From positions 62,001-126,000 of the forward strand of contig NZ_JANSKA010000003.1 of NCBI RefSeq assembly GCF_024741235.1: a stretch of DNA of 64,000 bases. The letters run 5' to 3'. The DNA is from Tractidigestivibacter montrealensis (GTDB taxonomy: Bacteria > Actinomycetota > Coriobacteriia > Coriobacteriales > Atopobiaceae). The notes beneath the pieces are model-generated. The model was given only the letters and a program-made list of their open reading frames with translations, had not been told where the DNA came from and ran no database searches. Of this stretch, positions 7,937 to 15,094 are shown in pieces; within the stretch, counting starts at the first letter, position 1, and every line of letters starts with the position of its first letter. Position numbers and translations under genes: made by a program.

Positions 7937-8242
7937 TTGATGTTCACCCCTCTCTGTGCTTCTCTGGTTATTCAGATAGTATCCACGTCGAAATTGGAGG
8001 GTGCTCAAAAACTTGCGGTGTGTGTTGAGTGGTATTTTCGCTTCGGTGAATGGATGCGAAACGAAAGCAATGGAAAGCAAATCCTGGCATTGCCAAACTA
8101 GCTGCATAGCTTCTGCGGGTAAAACGTATGAATGAGCAGGAAAATAACTTGTGATGCTACATGCTCACATTGTTTCGCACTCGTAACGCTGCTTCAGCAT
8201 GGGTACTGTATCCGTCACGGCACTGGAGTTGGAGGCCTCCCG
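7937..8242. promoter_or_regulatory. Divergent promoter region, hexitol-type PTS operon and DeoR regulator
   Basis: 306 bases without a gene between the divergently transcribed EIIA and DeoR genes, so it must hold both promoters. It is more AT-rich than its surroundings. I cannot assign -35/-10 boxes with confidence. A candidate DeoR-family operator is at 8036-8068. Confidence 0.6.
8036..8068. promoter_or_regulatory. Candidate DeoR-family operator
   Basis: TTTCGCTTCG (8036-8045) and GCGAAACGAAAGC (8056-8068) form an imperfect inverted pair. TTTCGTTTC-type half sites are typical of DeoR-family sugar regulators such as AgaR. A similar A-rich ACGAA motif occurs upstream of the fructose PTS (32343-32362), another DeoR-controlled locus. 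Confidence 0.45.
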
Positions 8243-9052
8243 ATGACAAACGCCTCACAAAGGATTACCTCCGAGGAGCGACAGAATCGAATTCTCGACA
8301 TGCTCTCGAGAAAGGGCGAGGTTGTGGTCTCTGAGCTCAGCACAGAGTTTGGCGTCTCGGCGGTCACGATTCGAACCGACCTTACCGAGCTTGAGCACGA
8401 GGGAAAGCTCAAGCGCATACATGGTGGCGCCGTGCCCGCCCGAGAACTTGTGGTTCCAAGCCTTCCCACACGCATCAGGAGAAACGTGAGGGCAAAGGAC
8501 GCCATTGGCAAGGCAGCAGCCGAGCTGGTTCACGACGGCGAGACCATCCTTGTGGGGTCGGGAAGCACGACCCTTGCATTTATCCGCAGCCTTGACAAGA
8601 AGAGGGACATCTCCATCATCTCCGATGAGCCTGCAGCGCACACGTACATCCAGCAGCACCTTCCCAACGCTACTCCCATTAGCACAGGCGGCATCCTTGG
8701 TCGAGGCTTCCACCTCTATGGTCCCTACCTCAGCGCATCACTGGTGGGAACACACGTAGACAAGGTTTTTCTCGGTGCTGACGGGTTTGAGAGAAGGTTG
8801 GGCTTCCTCGCGGAGCGGCAGGTGACCGCCGACGCGAAGAAGGAGTTCATGAAGCACGCCAGCAAGGTAATCATCCTCATGGATGCAACTAAGGTCGGCG
8901 CAAGCAGGCTGTTTGTTCCCTTTGCCCAACCAGGCAACGTTGACCTTGTGATTATGGACACAGATCCCAGCGACGTTGTGGCAGAGGCTGCGCGCGTTGA
9001 CGGTGGCCGCGCGCGGGTGGTCGAGGTGGTACGGCAGACAGCTGGTCTCTAG
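8243..9052 (+). CDS. DeoR-family transcriptional regulator of the hexitol-type PTS operon
   Basis: 269 residues from the ATG at 8243, with GGAGG seven bases upstream; earlier in-frame starts lack a binding site. The N-terminal helix-turn-helix reads RQNRILDMLSRKGEVVVSELSTEFGVSAVTIRTDL and ends in the DeoR signature KLKRIHGGAV. The C-terminal DeoRC sugar-phosphate sensor has ILVGSGSTTLAF and KVFLGADGFE. It most likely represses the divergent PTS operon and is induced by a pathway sugar phosphate. Two paralogues lie at 23089-23865 and 28384-29178. Confidence 0.92.
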   Translation: MTNASQRITSEERQNRILDMLSRKGEVVVSELSTEFGVSAVTIRTDLTELEHEGKLKRIHGGAVPARELVVPSLPTRIRRNVRAKDAIGKAAAELVHDGETILVGSGSTTLAFIRSLDKKRDISIISDEPAAHTYIQQHLPNATPISTGGILGRGFHLYGPYLSASLVGTHVDKVFLGADGFERRLGFLAERQVTADAKKEFMKHASKVIILMDATKVGASRLFVPFAQPGNVDLVIMDTDPSDVVAEAARVDGGRARVVEVVRQTAGL

Positions 9053-9099
9053 CGCGCACCGCCCCACCTCGGACGGCTCCAAAGAGTTGCTTCCACCGC

Positions 9100-9200
9100 A
9101 AACCTGCGGCTTAATTGCACCCCACAATCAAGACGCAAGCTATCTGCCTGCGGATTCTCTCGCGACCACAGGCGGTTAACTGCAATTAAGCCGCAGTTTT
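9100..9200. repeat. Long palindromic repeat A, copy 2 (left edge of the kinase island)
   Basis: Left arm 9100-9119 and right arm 9181-9200 pair with one mismatch around a 61-base centre. The arms match copy 1 (CTGCGGCTTAATTGCA core) but the centre differs. It lies just downstream of the DeoR gene and just before the HTH gene at 9279. Confidence 0.85.
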
Positions 9201-9278
9201 CAATCGGGGGCGGCCAAGGAGGCGTACGATTGCCTCAGCCGCGGCTTGCCACCCAGTCGCAAAAACGGAAGGAATCGC

Positions 9279-9776
9279 ATGGCCAGCAAGGAACGCCTGA
9301 CAGAGGATCTTCTCGCCCGCCTCCTGGCAGCGCCCAACGTGGAGTCCTACCTTGGCGAGCCGGACTCCACCCTCAATCGCGACCTCCCCCACTACCTGCG
9401 AGAGCTTCTGGACGAGAAGGGCATGAAGCGCGCCGAGGTCGTACGCGCCTCCGGTCTTAACGGCACCGTTGTCTACGACATCTTTGCCGGCAAGAGCCGC
9501 CCCGGCAGGGACCATGCCATCATGCTTGCCCTGGGCATGCGCTGCACGCTTCGCGAGACGCAACGGCTCCTGCGCCTGTCTGGCGTATCGGAGCTGTGGC
9601 CCAAGGTGCGCCGAGACGCCATCATCATCTGGTGCATTGACCACGGCTTCGATCGCTCCGCCACCGATGACGAGCTGTGGAGTCTGGGAGAGCAGACCCT
9701 CTTTCACACCGGCCCCCTGCGTGCAGGGCAGGCCGGCAGCCATCCGGTCAGGCAGTCGCCCTCGCCCGCCCAGTGA
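9279..9776 (+). CDS. Helix-turn-helix (XRE-like) protein paired with a Ser/Thr kinase
   Basis: 165 residues from the ATG at 9279 (GGAAGGA upstream). Residues about 35-100 form an HTH-like domain: LPHYLRELLDEKGMKRAEVVRASGLNGTVVYDIFAGKSRPGRDHAIMLA is its pattern when read in short blocks. It is followed by a helical region, TLRETQRLLRLSG and RRDAIIIWCIDHGF. I recognise this architecture from genes lying next to transmembrane Ser/Thr kinases in Firmicutes and Coriobacteria, but know of no assigned function. It could be a DNA-binding regulator or a kinase substrate. The kinase starts 91 bases downstream, with a CAGTTG palindrome in between. Confidence 0.8.
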   Translation: MASKERLTEDLLARLLAAPNVESYLGEPDSTLNRDLPHYLRELLDEKGMKRAEVVRASGLNGTVVYDIFAGKSRPGRDHAIMLALGMRCTLRETQRLLRLSGVSELWPKVRRDAIIIWCIDHGFDRSATDDELWSLGEQTLFHTGPLRAGQAGSHPVRQSPSPAQ

Positions 9777-9781
9777 TTTTT

Positions 9782-9797
9782 CAGTTGCCAACTGAGG
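9782..9797. promoter_or_regulatory. Palindrome B copy 1, CAGTTGCCAACTGAGG
   Basis: CAGTTGCCAACTG is a perfect dyad around one base. CAGTTGNCAACTGAGG occurs again, twice and in inverted orientation, at 13389-13446. It sits between the HTH and kinase genes, so it could be an operator or a short hairpin. Confidence 0.55.
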
Positions 9798-9867
9798 AGC
9801 GACCATCCTGGGTTGCATATCATGGAAAAGAGCCGGTCCTCACGCGCAAGCCGGCACTTATGCCATC

Positions 9868-11490
9868 GTGCGGGACGGGACCAAAGGCTTGAACGACGAC
9901 CAGGTAATGCATGCAATGAGCGTTGATGACTCCTACCACGTGGAGCGTGTTCTCGCACATGGGCAGGGAGGCATAACCGAGCTTGTCACCCTGGACGGTA
10001 CGGGTCCCTTTGTGCGCAAGCGCATCCCCGCAGCGCGTGCCCACCGTGGCGTCTGGGCAGCGCTCCCCGAGATTGACTGTGCGCGCCTCCCCCACATCGA
10101 GGCAACGTACGAGATGCCCGATGAGTTCATCGTCGTCTACGACTACGTTCCCGGCGAAACCCTGGAGCAGCTCGTCGAGAGTCGCGGGAAGCTGGACGCC
10201 GCAAAGGCCCGACATCTGGTTGGCGAGGTCTGCCAGGCCGTCTCGAAGCTGCATGCCCACGACATCGTGCACCGCGACATCACCCCCTCAAACGTAGTGG
10301 TTGCCGCCGACGGCGCTCACTTGATCGACTTTGGCATTGCGAGGCTTGGCTCCGAGGATGCCAAAGGAAATGAAGACCAGCTTGGGACCTGGGGCTTTGC
10401 CGCTCCCGAGCAGTACGGATTCGCAAAGACCGACGCTCGCTCGGATGTGTACTCCATCGGCCGGCTTCTGGGCTACCTCCTCACGGGCGTTCATTTCGAG
10501 GACAAGGAGGGCTACGAGCAGGCGCTTGCCTCTCCAGACGTGCCCGATGACCTGCGCTCGGTTGTCCTCAAGGCAACGGAGTTCGAGCCCAGTGCGCGCT
10601 ATCAAAGTGCGGCTGAGCTCGAGCGCGCGCTACACAACGCGCCTGGCGAGAAGGACGGCACAACTGTGGCCACCGCGGCCATACCACGCAGTGCCGCAGA
10701 TGCACACCCCGCGTCCGCGCCAAGGCGAGCACGCACAATCGCCCTTGTGTGCGTTATTGCCGCCATTGCCGTGGTGGCGGTGCTTCTCGCCATGCGTTTC
10801 TTTGTGGCCGACAAGACCACCGGTTCCCAGGGCGCAAGCGGCAGCAGCGCCATATCAAGCGGCAACACAACCGTCGTCACTGCACAGCCGGACGAGACAG
10901 ACACCCAAGCAGCCGTGGACGCCCTCTCTGTTGGCGAGTCACACTGGTCGACAAGTAATGGCAGCGTATATGCCGAGTACTCGCTCACGAACAACTCCGA
11001 CCGAACGGTTACGTATCCCAGTGTTACCATCACCGGCTACGCGGACGATGGCAGCGTCCTCTTCTCGGACGACCAGGTCCTTTCCGTCCTCGCCCCCGGT
11101 GAGACGGCGTACCAAAGCACCGTCCTCGACGGCTCAACGACACCCACACGCGTGGAGTTCGTGCCGGTCAAGCCCTCTGCGGACCTCCTGTCCGATGACA
11201 CGGCTCCCTCGTTCTCGACCGCGAACGTATCGGCCAGGTCAAACGGCTACGGCGGAATCACCGTATCGGGCACCGTCACGCTGGAGAAGGACGGAACGAC
11301 AAGGCTGCTGAGCAGCGATTACGGGGTCTGCCTCACCGCCATCCTGCGCGACGCCTCCGGAAACATTGTGGGCGGAGGCGTCAACTTCCTCAGCTCTCAC
11401 CCAGCAGAGGGCTCGAGCATTCCGTTCGAGGTGCCCATATTCGAGCAGGTTGACTATACGACCTGCGAGGTCCACGCACTTGCCTGGTAG
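9868..11490 (+). CDS. Transmembrane serine/threonine protein kinase with extracellular domain
   Basis: 540 residues from the GTG at 9868; ATGs at 9907 and 9916 are also possible and no start has a good Shine-Dalgarno. Kinase domain about 24-270: glycine loop HGQGG, Lys51, catalytic loop HRDITPSN (135-142), DFG 154-156, APE 179-181. All essential residues are present, so it should be active. One membrane helix (about 290-311) follows, then a Ser/Thr-rich linker and an exported beta-rich domain (about 345-540, FxLYD-like). It probably senses a wall, envelope or external signal and phosphorylates cytoplasmic targets. Likely partners are its island neighbours. The PASTA repeats of PknB are absent. 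Confidence 0.9.
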   Translation: MRDGTKGLNDDQVMHAMSVDDSYHVERVLAHGQGGITELVTLDGTGPFVRKRIPAARAHRGVWAALPEIDCARLPHIEATYEMPDEFIVVYDYVPGETLEQLVESRGKLDAAKARHLVGEVCQAVSKLHAHDIVHRDITPSNVVVAADGAHLIDFGIARLGSEDAKGNEDQLGTWGFAAPEQYGFAKTDARSDVYSIGRLLGYLLTGVHFEDKEGYEQALASPDVPDDLRSVVLKATEFEPSARYQSAAELERALHNAPGEKDGTTVATAAIPRSAADAHPASAPRRARTIALVCVIAAIAVVAVLLAMRFFVADKTTGSQGASGSSAISSGNTTVVTAQPDETDTQAAVDALSVGESHWSTSNGSVYAEYSLTNNSDRTVTYPSVTITGYADDGSVLFSDDQVLSVLAPGETAYQSTVLDGSTTPTRVEFVPVKPSADLLSDDTAPSFSTANVSARSNGYGGITVSGTVTLEKDGTTRLLSSDYGVCLTAILRDASGNIVGGGVNFLSSHPAEGSSIPFEVPIFEQVDYTTCEVHALAW

Positions 11491-11519
11491 ACCGGACGTG
11501 CAACGCAGCTGCATCACTC

Positions 11520-12692
11520 CTACAGCCCCAGTACCTGGCGCTTCTTCGCGTCGAACTCGTCCTGGGTGAGAATGCCCGCATCAAGCAGCTCCTTGAGCTT
11601 CTTGAGAGTCTCCACCTGAGAGTCGATGGAGGGCTTGTCCTGCTCGACTTTTGACTGGGCGCCCTCTGCCGCACTGGCAGCGCCTACCACCGAGGCATTC
11701 CTAGGGTCAAGCGACCCGGCAAGGTTCATCCCAAAGACCATCGCACCGCCGTCGCCCAGGCCGTTGTCCCTCACCCCCTGCGCAATAAGCTGCTGGGCAG
11801 AGATGTCTGCGGCACGCTGAGAGACATCCTCGTAGGCGCGCACGCCCATGCGCTTCTCGGAGAACTGCCGCACAAGCTCGCGGGACTGCTCTGAGAACTC
11901 GATGTTCTCGATGGCAACCGACACCAGCTCAAGGCCAAAGCGCGTTGGCCACGTTCCGGCATTGTCGCTTCCCTCGCGGATCTTCTCGCCAAGCGCCACC
12001 GTTTGCGACGGCAGCTGCGAGACGCGATACGTCGAGGAGAGCGCATTGGCCGCAGCTACAAACGACGTAAGGAACTCGCCCGTGAGCTGATGGCGCGCAC
12101 GCGAATCGTCGAGCGAGTACGACGAGCAATTGGCAGGCACAAAGTTGCGGATGGCAAGCGTTGGGTCGCAGACTCTTACGCTCATCATGCCATAGGCGTA
12201 AATCTCAAGGTCGGCACCGTAGTAGAGGTCATTGTACGCAAGCGGGCCATGCGTCCCAAAGCGAATGCCGCGCAGCTCGCGCAGGTTGACGAAGGCAACT
12301 CGCTTGCTGTCGGGTGACATGCCGCCAAAGCCGATTCTCTCGGCGGCCTGCTGGACGAATATCCTGCCAAGCCCGCCTTCTGCGCGGTCCTTCTCGTCAA
12401 AGACGGTTGCCTGGCCATTACGGTACTCGTAGCCGCCCGGCGTAGTTATGACCTGCTCTATGCCCGCTTGGCTAAAGACGAACGCCGCCGTGTTCTCTGG
12501 AACATAGATTATTGAACCATTTGAGAGAATGTCCTCGGCACCGTAGTTGCCTCCGCGCCCGTTCTGGGAGTTTCTCCGCACACCCGGCGTCACAAGCGTG
12601 TGCTCGTTAAAGTGGCCAGCGGTGATAACGTCTTTCCATTGGTCCGAAAAGACACCGCCAATGGAGTCAAACGCTGCGTCGATGATGCCCAT
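11520..12692 (-). CDS. SPFH-domain protein with C-terminal SHOCT domain
   Basis: 390 residues, starting MGIIDAAFDSIGGVFSDQWKD, a start shared by the YdjI/virion-core-like SPFH family. The SPFH (band 7) region covers about residues 30-290. The C-terminal 30 residues (ETLKKLKELLDAGILTQDEFDAKKRQVLG) are a SHOCT oligomerisation motif. There is no signal peptide or membrane helix, so it probably assembles on the inner membrane face. In Bacillus, YdjI lies with envelope-stress proteins. Here it is transcribed convergently with the kinase and downstream of the zinc-ribbon gene (18-base gap). A role in envelope stress with the kinase is inferred. Confidence 0.88.
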   Translation of the reverse strand: MGIIDAAFDSIGGVFSDQWKDVITAGHFNEHTLVTPGVRRNSQNGRGGNYGAEDILSNGSIIYVPENTAAFVFSQAGIEQVITTPGGYEYRNGQATVFDEKDRAEGGLGRIFVQQAAERIGFGGMSPDSKRVAFVNLRELRGIRFGTHGPLAYNDLYYGADLEIYAYGMMSVRVCDPTLAIRNFVPANCSSYSLDDSRARHQLTGEFLTSFVAAANALSSTYRVSQLPSQTVALGEKIREGSDNAGTWPTRFGLELVSVAIENIEFSEQSRELVRQFSEKRMGVRAYEDVSQRAADISAQQLIAQGVRDNGLGDGGAMVFGMNLAGSLDPRNASVVGAASAAEGAQSKVEQDKPSIDSQVETLKKLKELLDAGILTQDEFDAKKRQVLGL

Positions 12693-12710
12693 GGTTGTCT
12701 CCTCGCCGGT

Positions 12711-13307
12711 CTAGAGGGTCTGCTTGGTATCGCAGTAGCTACAGGTGACCACCGTTCCCTTGCGCCCAACGATTGGCGCATGGCATCCCACGCAGCGCTT
12801 GGTAACGGTCATGGGACGCTTGGGCAGCTCGGCCTTCTTGCGCGGCTGTCCCGTGCCCCCAAATAGCGCCCCAAAGGTACCCTTGGTCTCTTCCAACAGG
12901 TCGCCCAGCATGTCACCCGTCTCGTCGTCTGCTCCAATGCCGTCCAGGTCACCTACAGCAGCGCTCGAAATGGCCTGCTCCCAGCGCCTGGCGGCGCCTG
13001 CGGAACCACCGGCAAAGCACAGCGAGACGGTCTCGTCAGAAAACGCGACGTTAAGGACGTAGCTGTTGTCGACCTTGGTCACTGCGGTACGCGGCACCCC
13101 CAGGTCATCCAGTGCCTGCTCGAGCGGAAGCCGCTTGAGGTAGCGAGCCGTTCTAAAGGCTCCGTCGGGCACGGTCACGACAAGAACCAGGCTTTTGTTG
13201 GTGAGCACGACCTCGTCCAGGGGGTTCCTTCCCTCCTCGCTCACAAGGCTGACGTCGCTGCGCTGCAGAACGACAAACTCCCCCCGATCAAGGTTGTAGG
13301 ACTTCAT
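12711..13307 (-). CDS. Uncharacterised protein with C-terminal zinc ribbon
   Basis: 198 residues from the ATG at 13307 (GGGGTG upstream). The N-terminal about 125 residues look beta-rich (FVVLQRSDVSLV, EVVLTNKSLVLVV, VLNVAFSDETVSLCFAG), resembling a PH-like fold. An acidic linker follows. The end is a zinc ribbon, CVGCHAP...VVTCSYCDTKQTL, with two CxxC pairs. It is co-oriented with the SPFH gene, which starts 18 bases after its stop, so the two form an operon. It may be the adaptor or ligand-binding partner of the SPFH assembly. No function known to me. Confidence 0.78.
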   Translation of the reverse strand: MKSYNLDRGEFVVLQRSDVSLVSEEGRNPLDEVVLTNKSLVLVVTVPDGAFRTARYLKRLPLEQALDDLGVPRTAVTKVDNSYVLNVAFSDETVSLCFAGGSAGAARRWEQAISSAAVGDLDGIGADDETGDMLGDLLEETKGTFGALFGGTGQPRKKAELPKRPMTVTKRCVGCHAPIVGRKGTVVTCSYCDTKQTL

Positions 13308-13357
13308 GATCACCCCAGAGGTCGGACGCGCTTGCCTCGATGTACACCAAGGCACCA

Positions 13358-13477
13358 GCAGAACCAATCTTAGGAAGCACGTCGAGAATTACCTCAGTTG
13401 ACAACTGAAAACCGCTCGCGGAATTCAGTTGTCAACTGAGGTAATGGCCAGCGCCCCTTCTCAGAATTGGTTCAGCA
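13358..13477. repeat. Palindrome B copies 2 and 3 in a large inverted repeat
   Basis: Arms at 13389-13410 and 13425-13446 are 22 bp and perfectly inverted around a 14-base centre. Each arm itself holds the dyad CAGTTGWCAACTG seen at 9782. Outer flanks GCAGAACCAAT (13358-) and AATTGGTTCAGC (-13477) extend the symmetry imperfectly. It fills the divergent gap between the zinc-ribbon and DUF6591-like genes, so both promoters must lie on or beside it. A shared operator or a cruciform element are both possible. Confidence 0.8.
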
Positions 13478-13525
13478 GTTGCGCAATTCAATAAACCCAA
13501 GTTCAAGCACGAGAAAGGGGCATCC

Positions 13526-14626
13526 ATGGAATGGGAGAAGGCCAATGGCGCAGGCGGGGCCGGGACATCGTCTGGCAGTGGGGTGCCCAGGGGAAAGAAG
13601 AGTGGCAAGGGCAAGATCGTCCTTCTCGTGATTATTGCTTTGATTGCTATCTTTATGGTCTCCCGTATCAAGGGCAACTCGAGGGATGCCAAGAACTCCA
13701 AGCTCGACTGGCCCACGAGCGGGCTTGCGACGATGCTTCCCGAGCCTGGTACGGACAAGGGCAAGGTCGAAATCAACTCTGACACCGCATTCTCCGCAAC
13801 GCTTGCCGAGTACTCGAGCAGCGACTACTCGAGCTACGTGGACGCCTGCAAGGAGAAGGGCTTCACGGTCGACGCTGACCAGATAGGCATTGGCTACGCC
13901 GCCTTTAACGAGAAGGGATACAAGCTCTCGCTCACCTATTACGAACGCAAGGAGGAGCTCACCGTCCATCTCGAGGCGCCTGATGAGATGAGCACCATCA
14001 CCTGGCCCACGAGCGGCCCGGGATCGCTGCTTCCCGCTCCTCCATCCACGCAGGGCTCGATAGTGAACGACAGTTCCAAACTCTACCAGGTCAACGTTGG
14101 AGGCATGGACAAGGATGCCTTCTCGGCATACGCCGCGCAGTGCAAGGAAGCCGGCTTTGACGTGGACTACAGCAGTGGCGATACGTACTATCAGGCGAAA
14201 AACGCAGATGGCGCCAAGCTCCGCGTAGACTACAAGGGCGCCAACGTTGTGTCTATTAGAGTCGACGTCTCAGACGCAAGCTCAGCCGAAAGCGATGCGG
14301 CGTCCAGCCCTGCTTCGACAGACTCCTCCACAACGGCGGACTCGTCGATCGTAACCCCGGAGTTCAAGGAGATGATGGACTCCTACGAGGAAATCATGGA
14401 CAAGTACTGCGACTTCATGGTCAAGTATACCGGCGCAAGCGCCGCAGACCAGGCAAGCATGCTCGCGGACTACACCGACCTCGTGCAGCAGGAGGCCGAC
14501 TGGGCCCAGCGTATCTCCGCCGTTGACGAGAGCACGCTCAGCGACGCTGACGACGCGTATTACATCGAGGTTCAAGCCCGTGTGAGCAAGCGCCTTATCG
14601 ACGCGGGCGTGCAAATCCAGCAGTAG
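13526..14626 (+). CDS. Membrane-anchored protein with two DUF6591-like repeats
   Basis: 366 residues. A Gly/Ser/Lys-rich cytoplasmic tail (1-30) is followed by one membrane helix (about 31-48, IVLLVIIALIAIFMVS) and an exported region. Two homologous modules of about 95 residues begin LDWPTSGLATMLPEP (about 61) and ITWPTSGPGSLLPAP (about 158), the pattern of DUF6591. A Ser/Thr-rich linker and a helical C-terminal domain follow. It is transcribed away from the SPFH operon across the shared palindrome. The cell-surface location and neighbours suggest a sensor or substrate for the kinase system. AGAAAGGGG precedes the start. Confidence 0.82.
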   Translation: MEWEKANGAGGAGTSSGSGVPRGKKSGKGKIVLLVIIALIAIFMVSRIKGNSRDAKNSKLDWPTSGLATMLPEPGTDKGKVEINSDTAFSATLAEYSSSDYSSYVDACKEKGFTVDADQIGIGYAAFNEKGYKLSLTYYERKEELTVHLEAPDEMSTITWPTSGPGSLLPAPPSTQGSIVNDSSKLYQVNVGGMDKDAFSAYAAQCKEAGFDVDYSSGDTYYQAKNADGAKLRVDYKGANVVSIRVDVSDASSAESDAASSPASTDSSTTADSSIVTPEFKEMMDSYEEIMDKYCDFMVKYTGASAADQASMLADYTDLVQQEADWAQRISAVDESTLSDADDAYYIEVQARVSKRLIDAGVQIQQ

Positions 14627-14647
14627 CAAAGACGAGACCGCATCGCA

Positions 14648-14680
14648 GTACCCCCTGGCACCCCAGGTGCCGGGGGGTAC
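14648..14680 (+). terminator. Terminator-like hairpin after the DUF6591-like gene
   Basis: GTACCCCCTGGCACC pairs with 14666-14680 around a 3-base loop, with one G:U-type mismatch. It begins 21 bases past the stop codon. No T-run follows, so termination would be weak or factor-assisted. Confidence 0.55.
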
Positions 14681-14785
14681 TCGTCTAGGGAGGGCAGCTG
14701 TTGCAACGCTTCGCGCCCATTTCTTCGAGCGGCTGTTTCGCAGCCGACGCGGCCCTCTCGCAGCCGACGCGGCCCCCTCACACCC

Positions 14786-14886
14786 AAATCTGCGACTTAA
14801 TAGCAGTTAGCTGAATGCGTCGCTGAGAAAAGCTGCAGGTTGGAACCTTGCCACACCTTACAGGGTTGCTATTAACCCGCAGGTTT
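14786..14886. repeat. Long palindromic repeat A, copy 3 (right edge of the kinase island)
   Basis: The arms at 14786-14806 and about 14867-14886 pair at 17 of 20 positions around a 60-base centre. The sequence (CTGCGACTTAATAGCA) is diverged from copies 1 and 2 in both arms together, with compensating changes at the TTAATTGC/TTAATAGC positions. The spacing matches the other two copies. Confidence 0.75.
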
Positions 14887-14960
14887 CCTGAGCGAGCTCG
14901 TTCTGGCGCACGCTCGGGACCTCTTCCAAGATCCCAAGAGCCGGCCCGCGACCGCTACCA

Positions 14961-15004
14961 CGAAAAAGAAAGCGGCTCCGGCGCCAGATTGACGCCGGAG
15001 CCGC
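14961..15004 (-). terminator. Rho-independent terminator of the nagA-agaS operon
   Basis: GCGGCTCCGGCG (14972-14983) is perfectly inverted at 14993-15004. On the minus strand it is followed by a T-rich run (complement of 14961-14971). It lies about 90 bases past the nagA stop. Confidence 0.85.
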
Positions 15005-15094
15005 AGCTGTAGCGGAAATCTTGTAAAAAGCGGGCCTTCTGGAGCCGCGTGGCGAGAAGAAGGTGCGCCGCAGGACGAGAAGGTCACGCCGCAC

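Larger units (their letters stand above)
14627..15094. other. Intergenic region with two terminator-like hairpins and repeat A
   Basis: 468 bases with no gene supported. From left: hairpin after the DUF6591-like gene (14648-14680), a duplicated CGCAGCCGACGCGGCCC stretch (about 14740-14775), repeat A copy 3 (14786-14886), and the terminator of the minus-strand N-acetylgalactosamine operon (14961-15004). Confidence 0.7.

Noticed and set aside
1756-14886. Repeat A as a CRISPR array
   Set aside because: The copies are kilobases apart, each is one inverted pair rather than direct repeats with regular spacers, and no cas gene is present.
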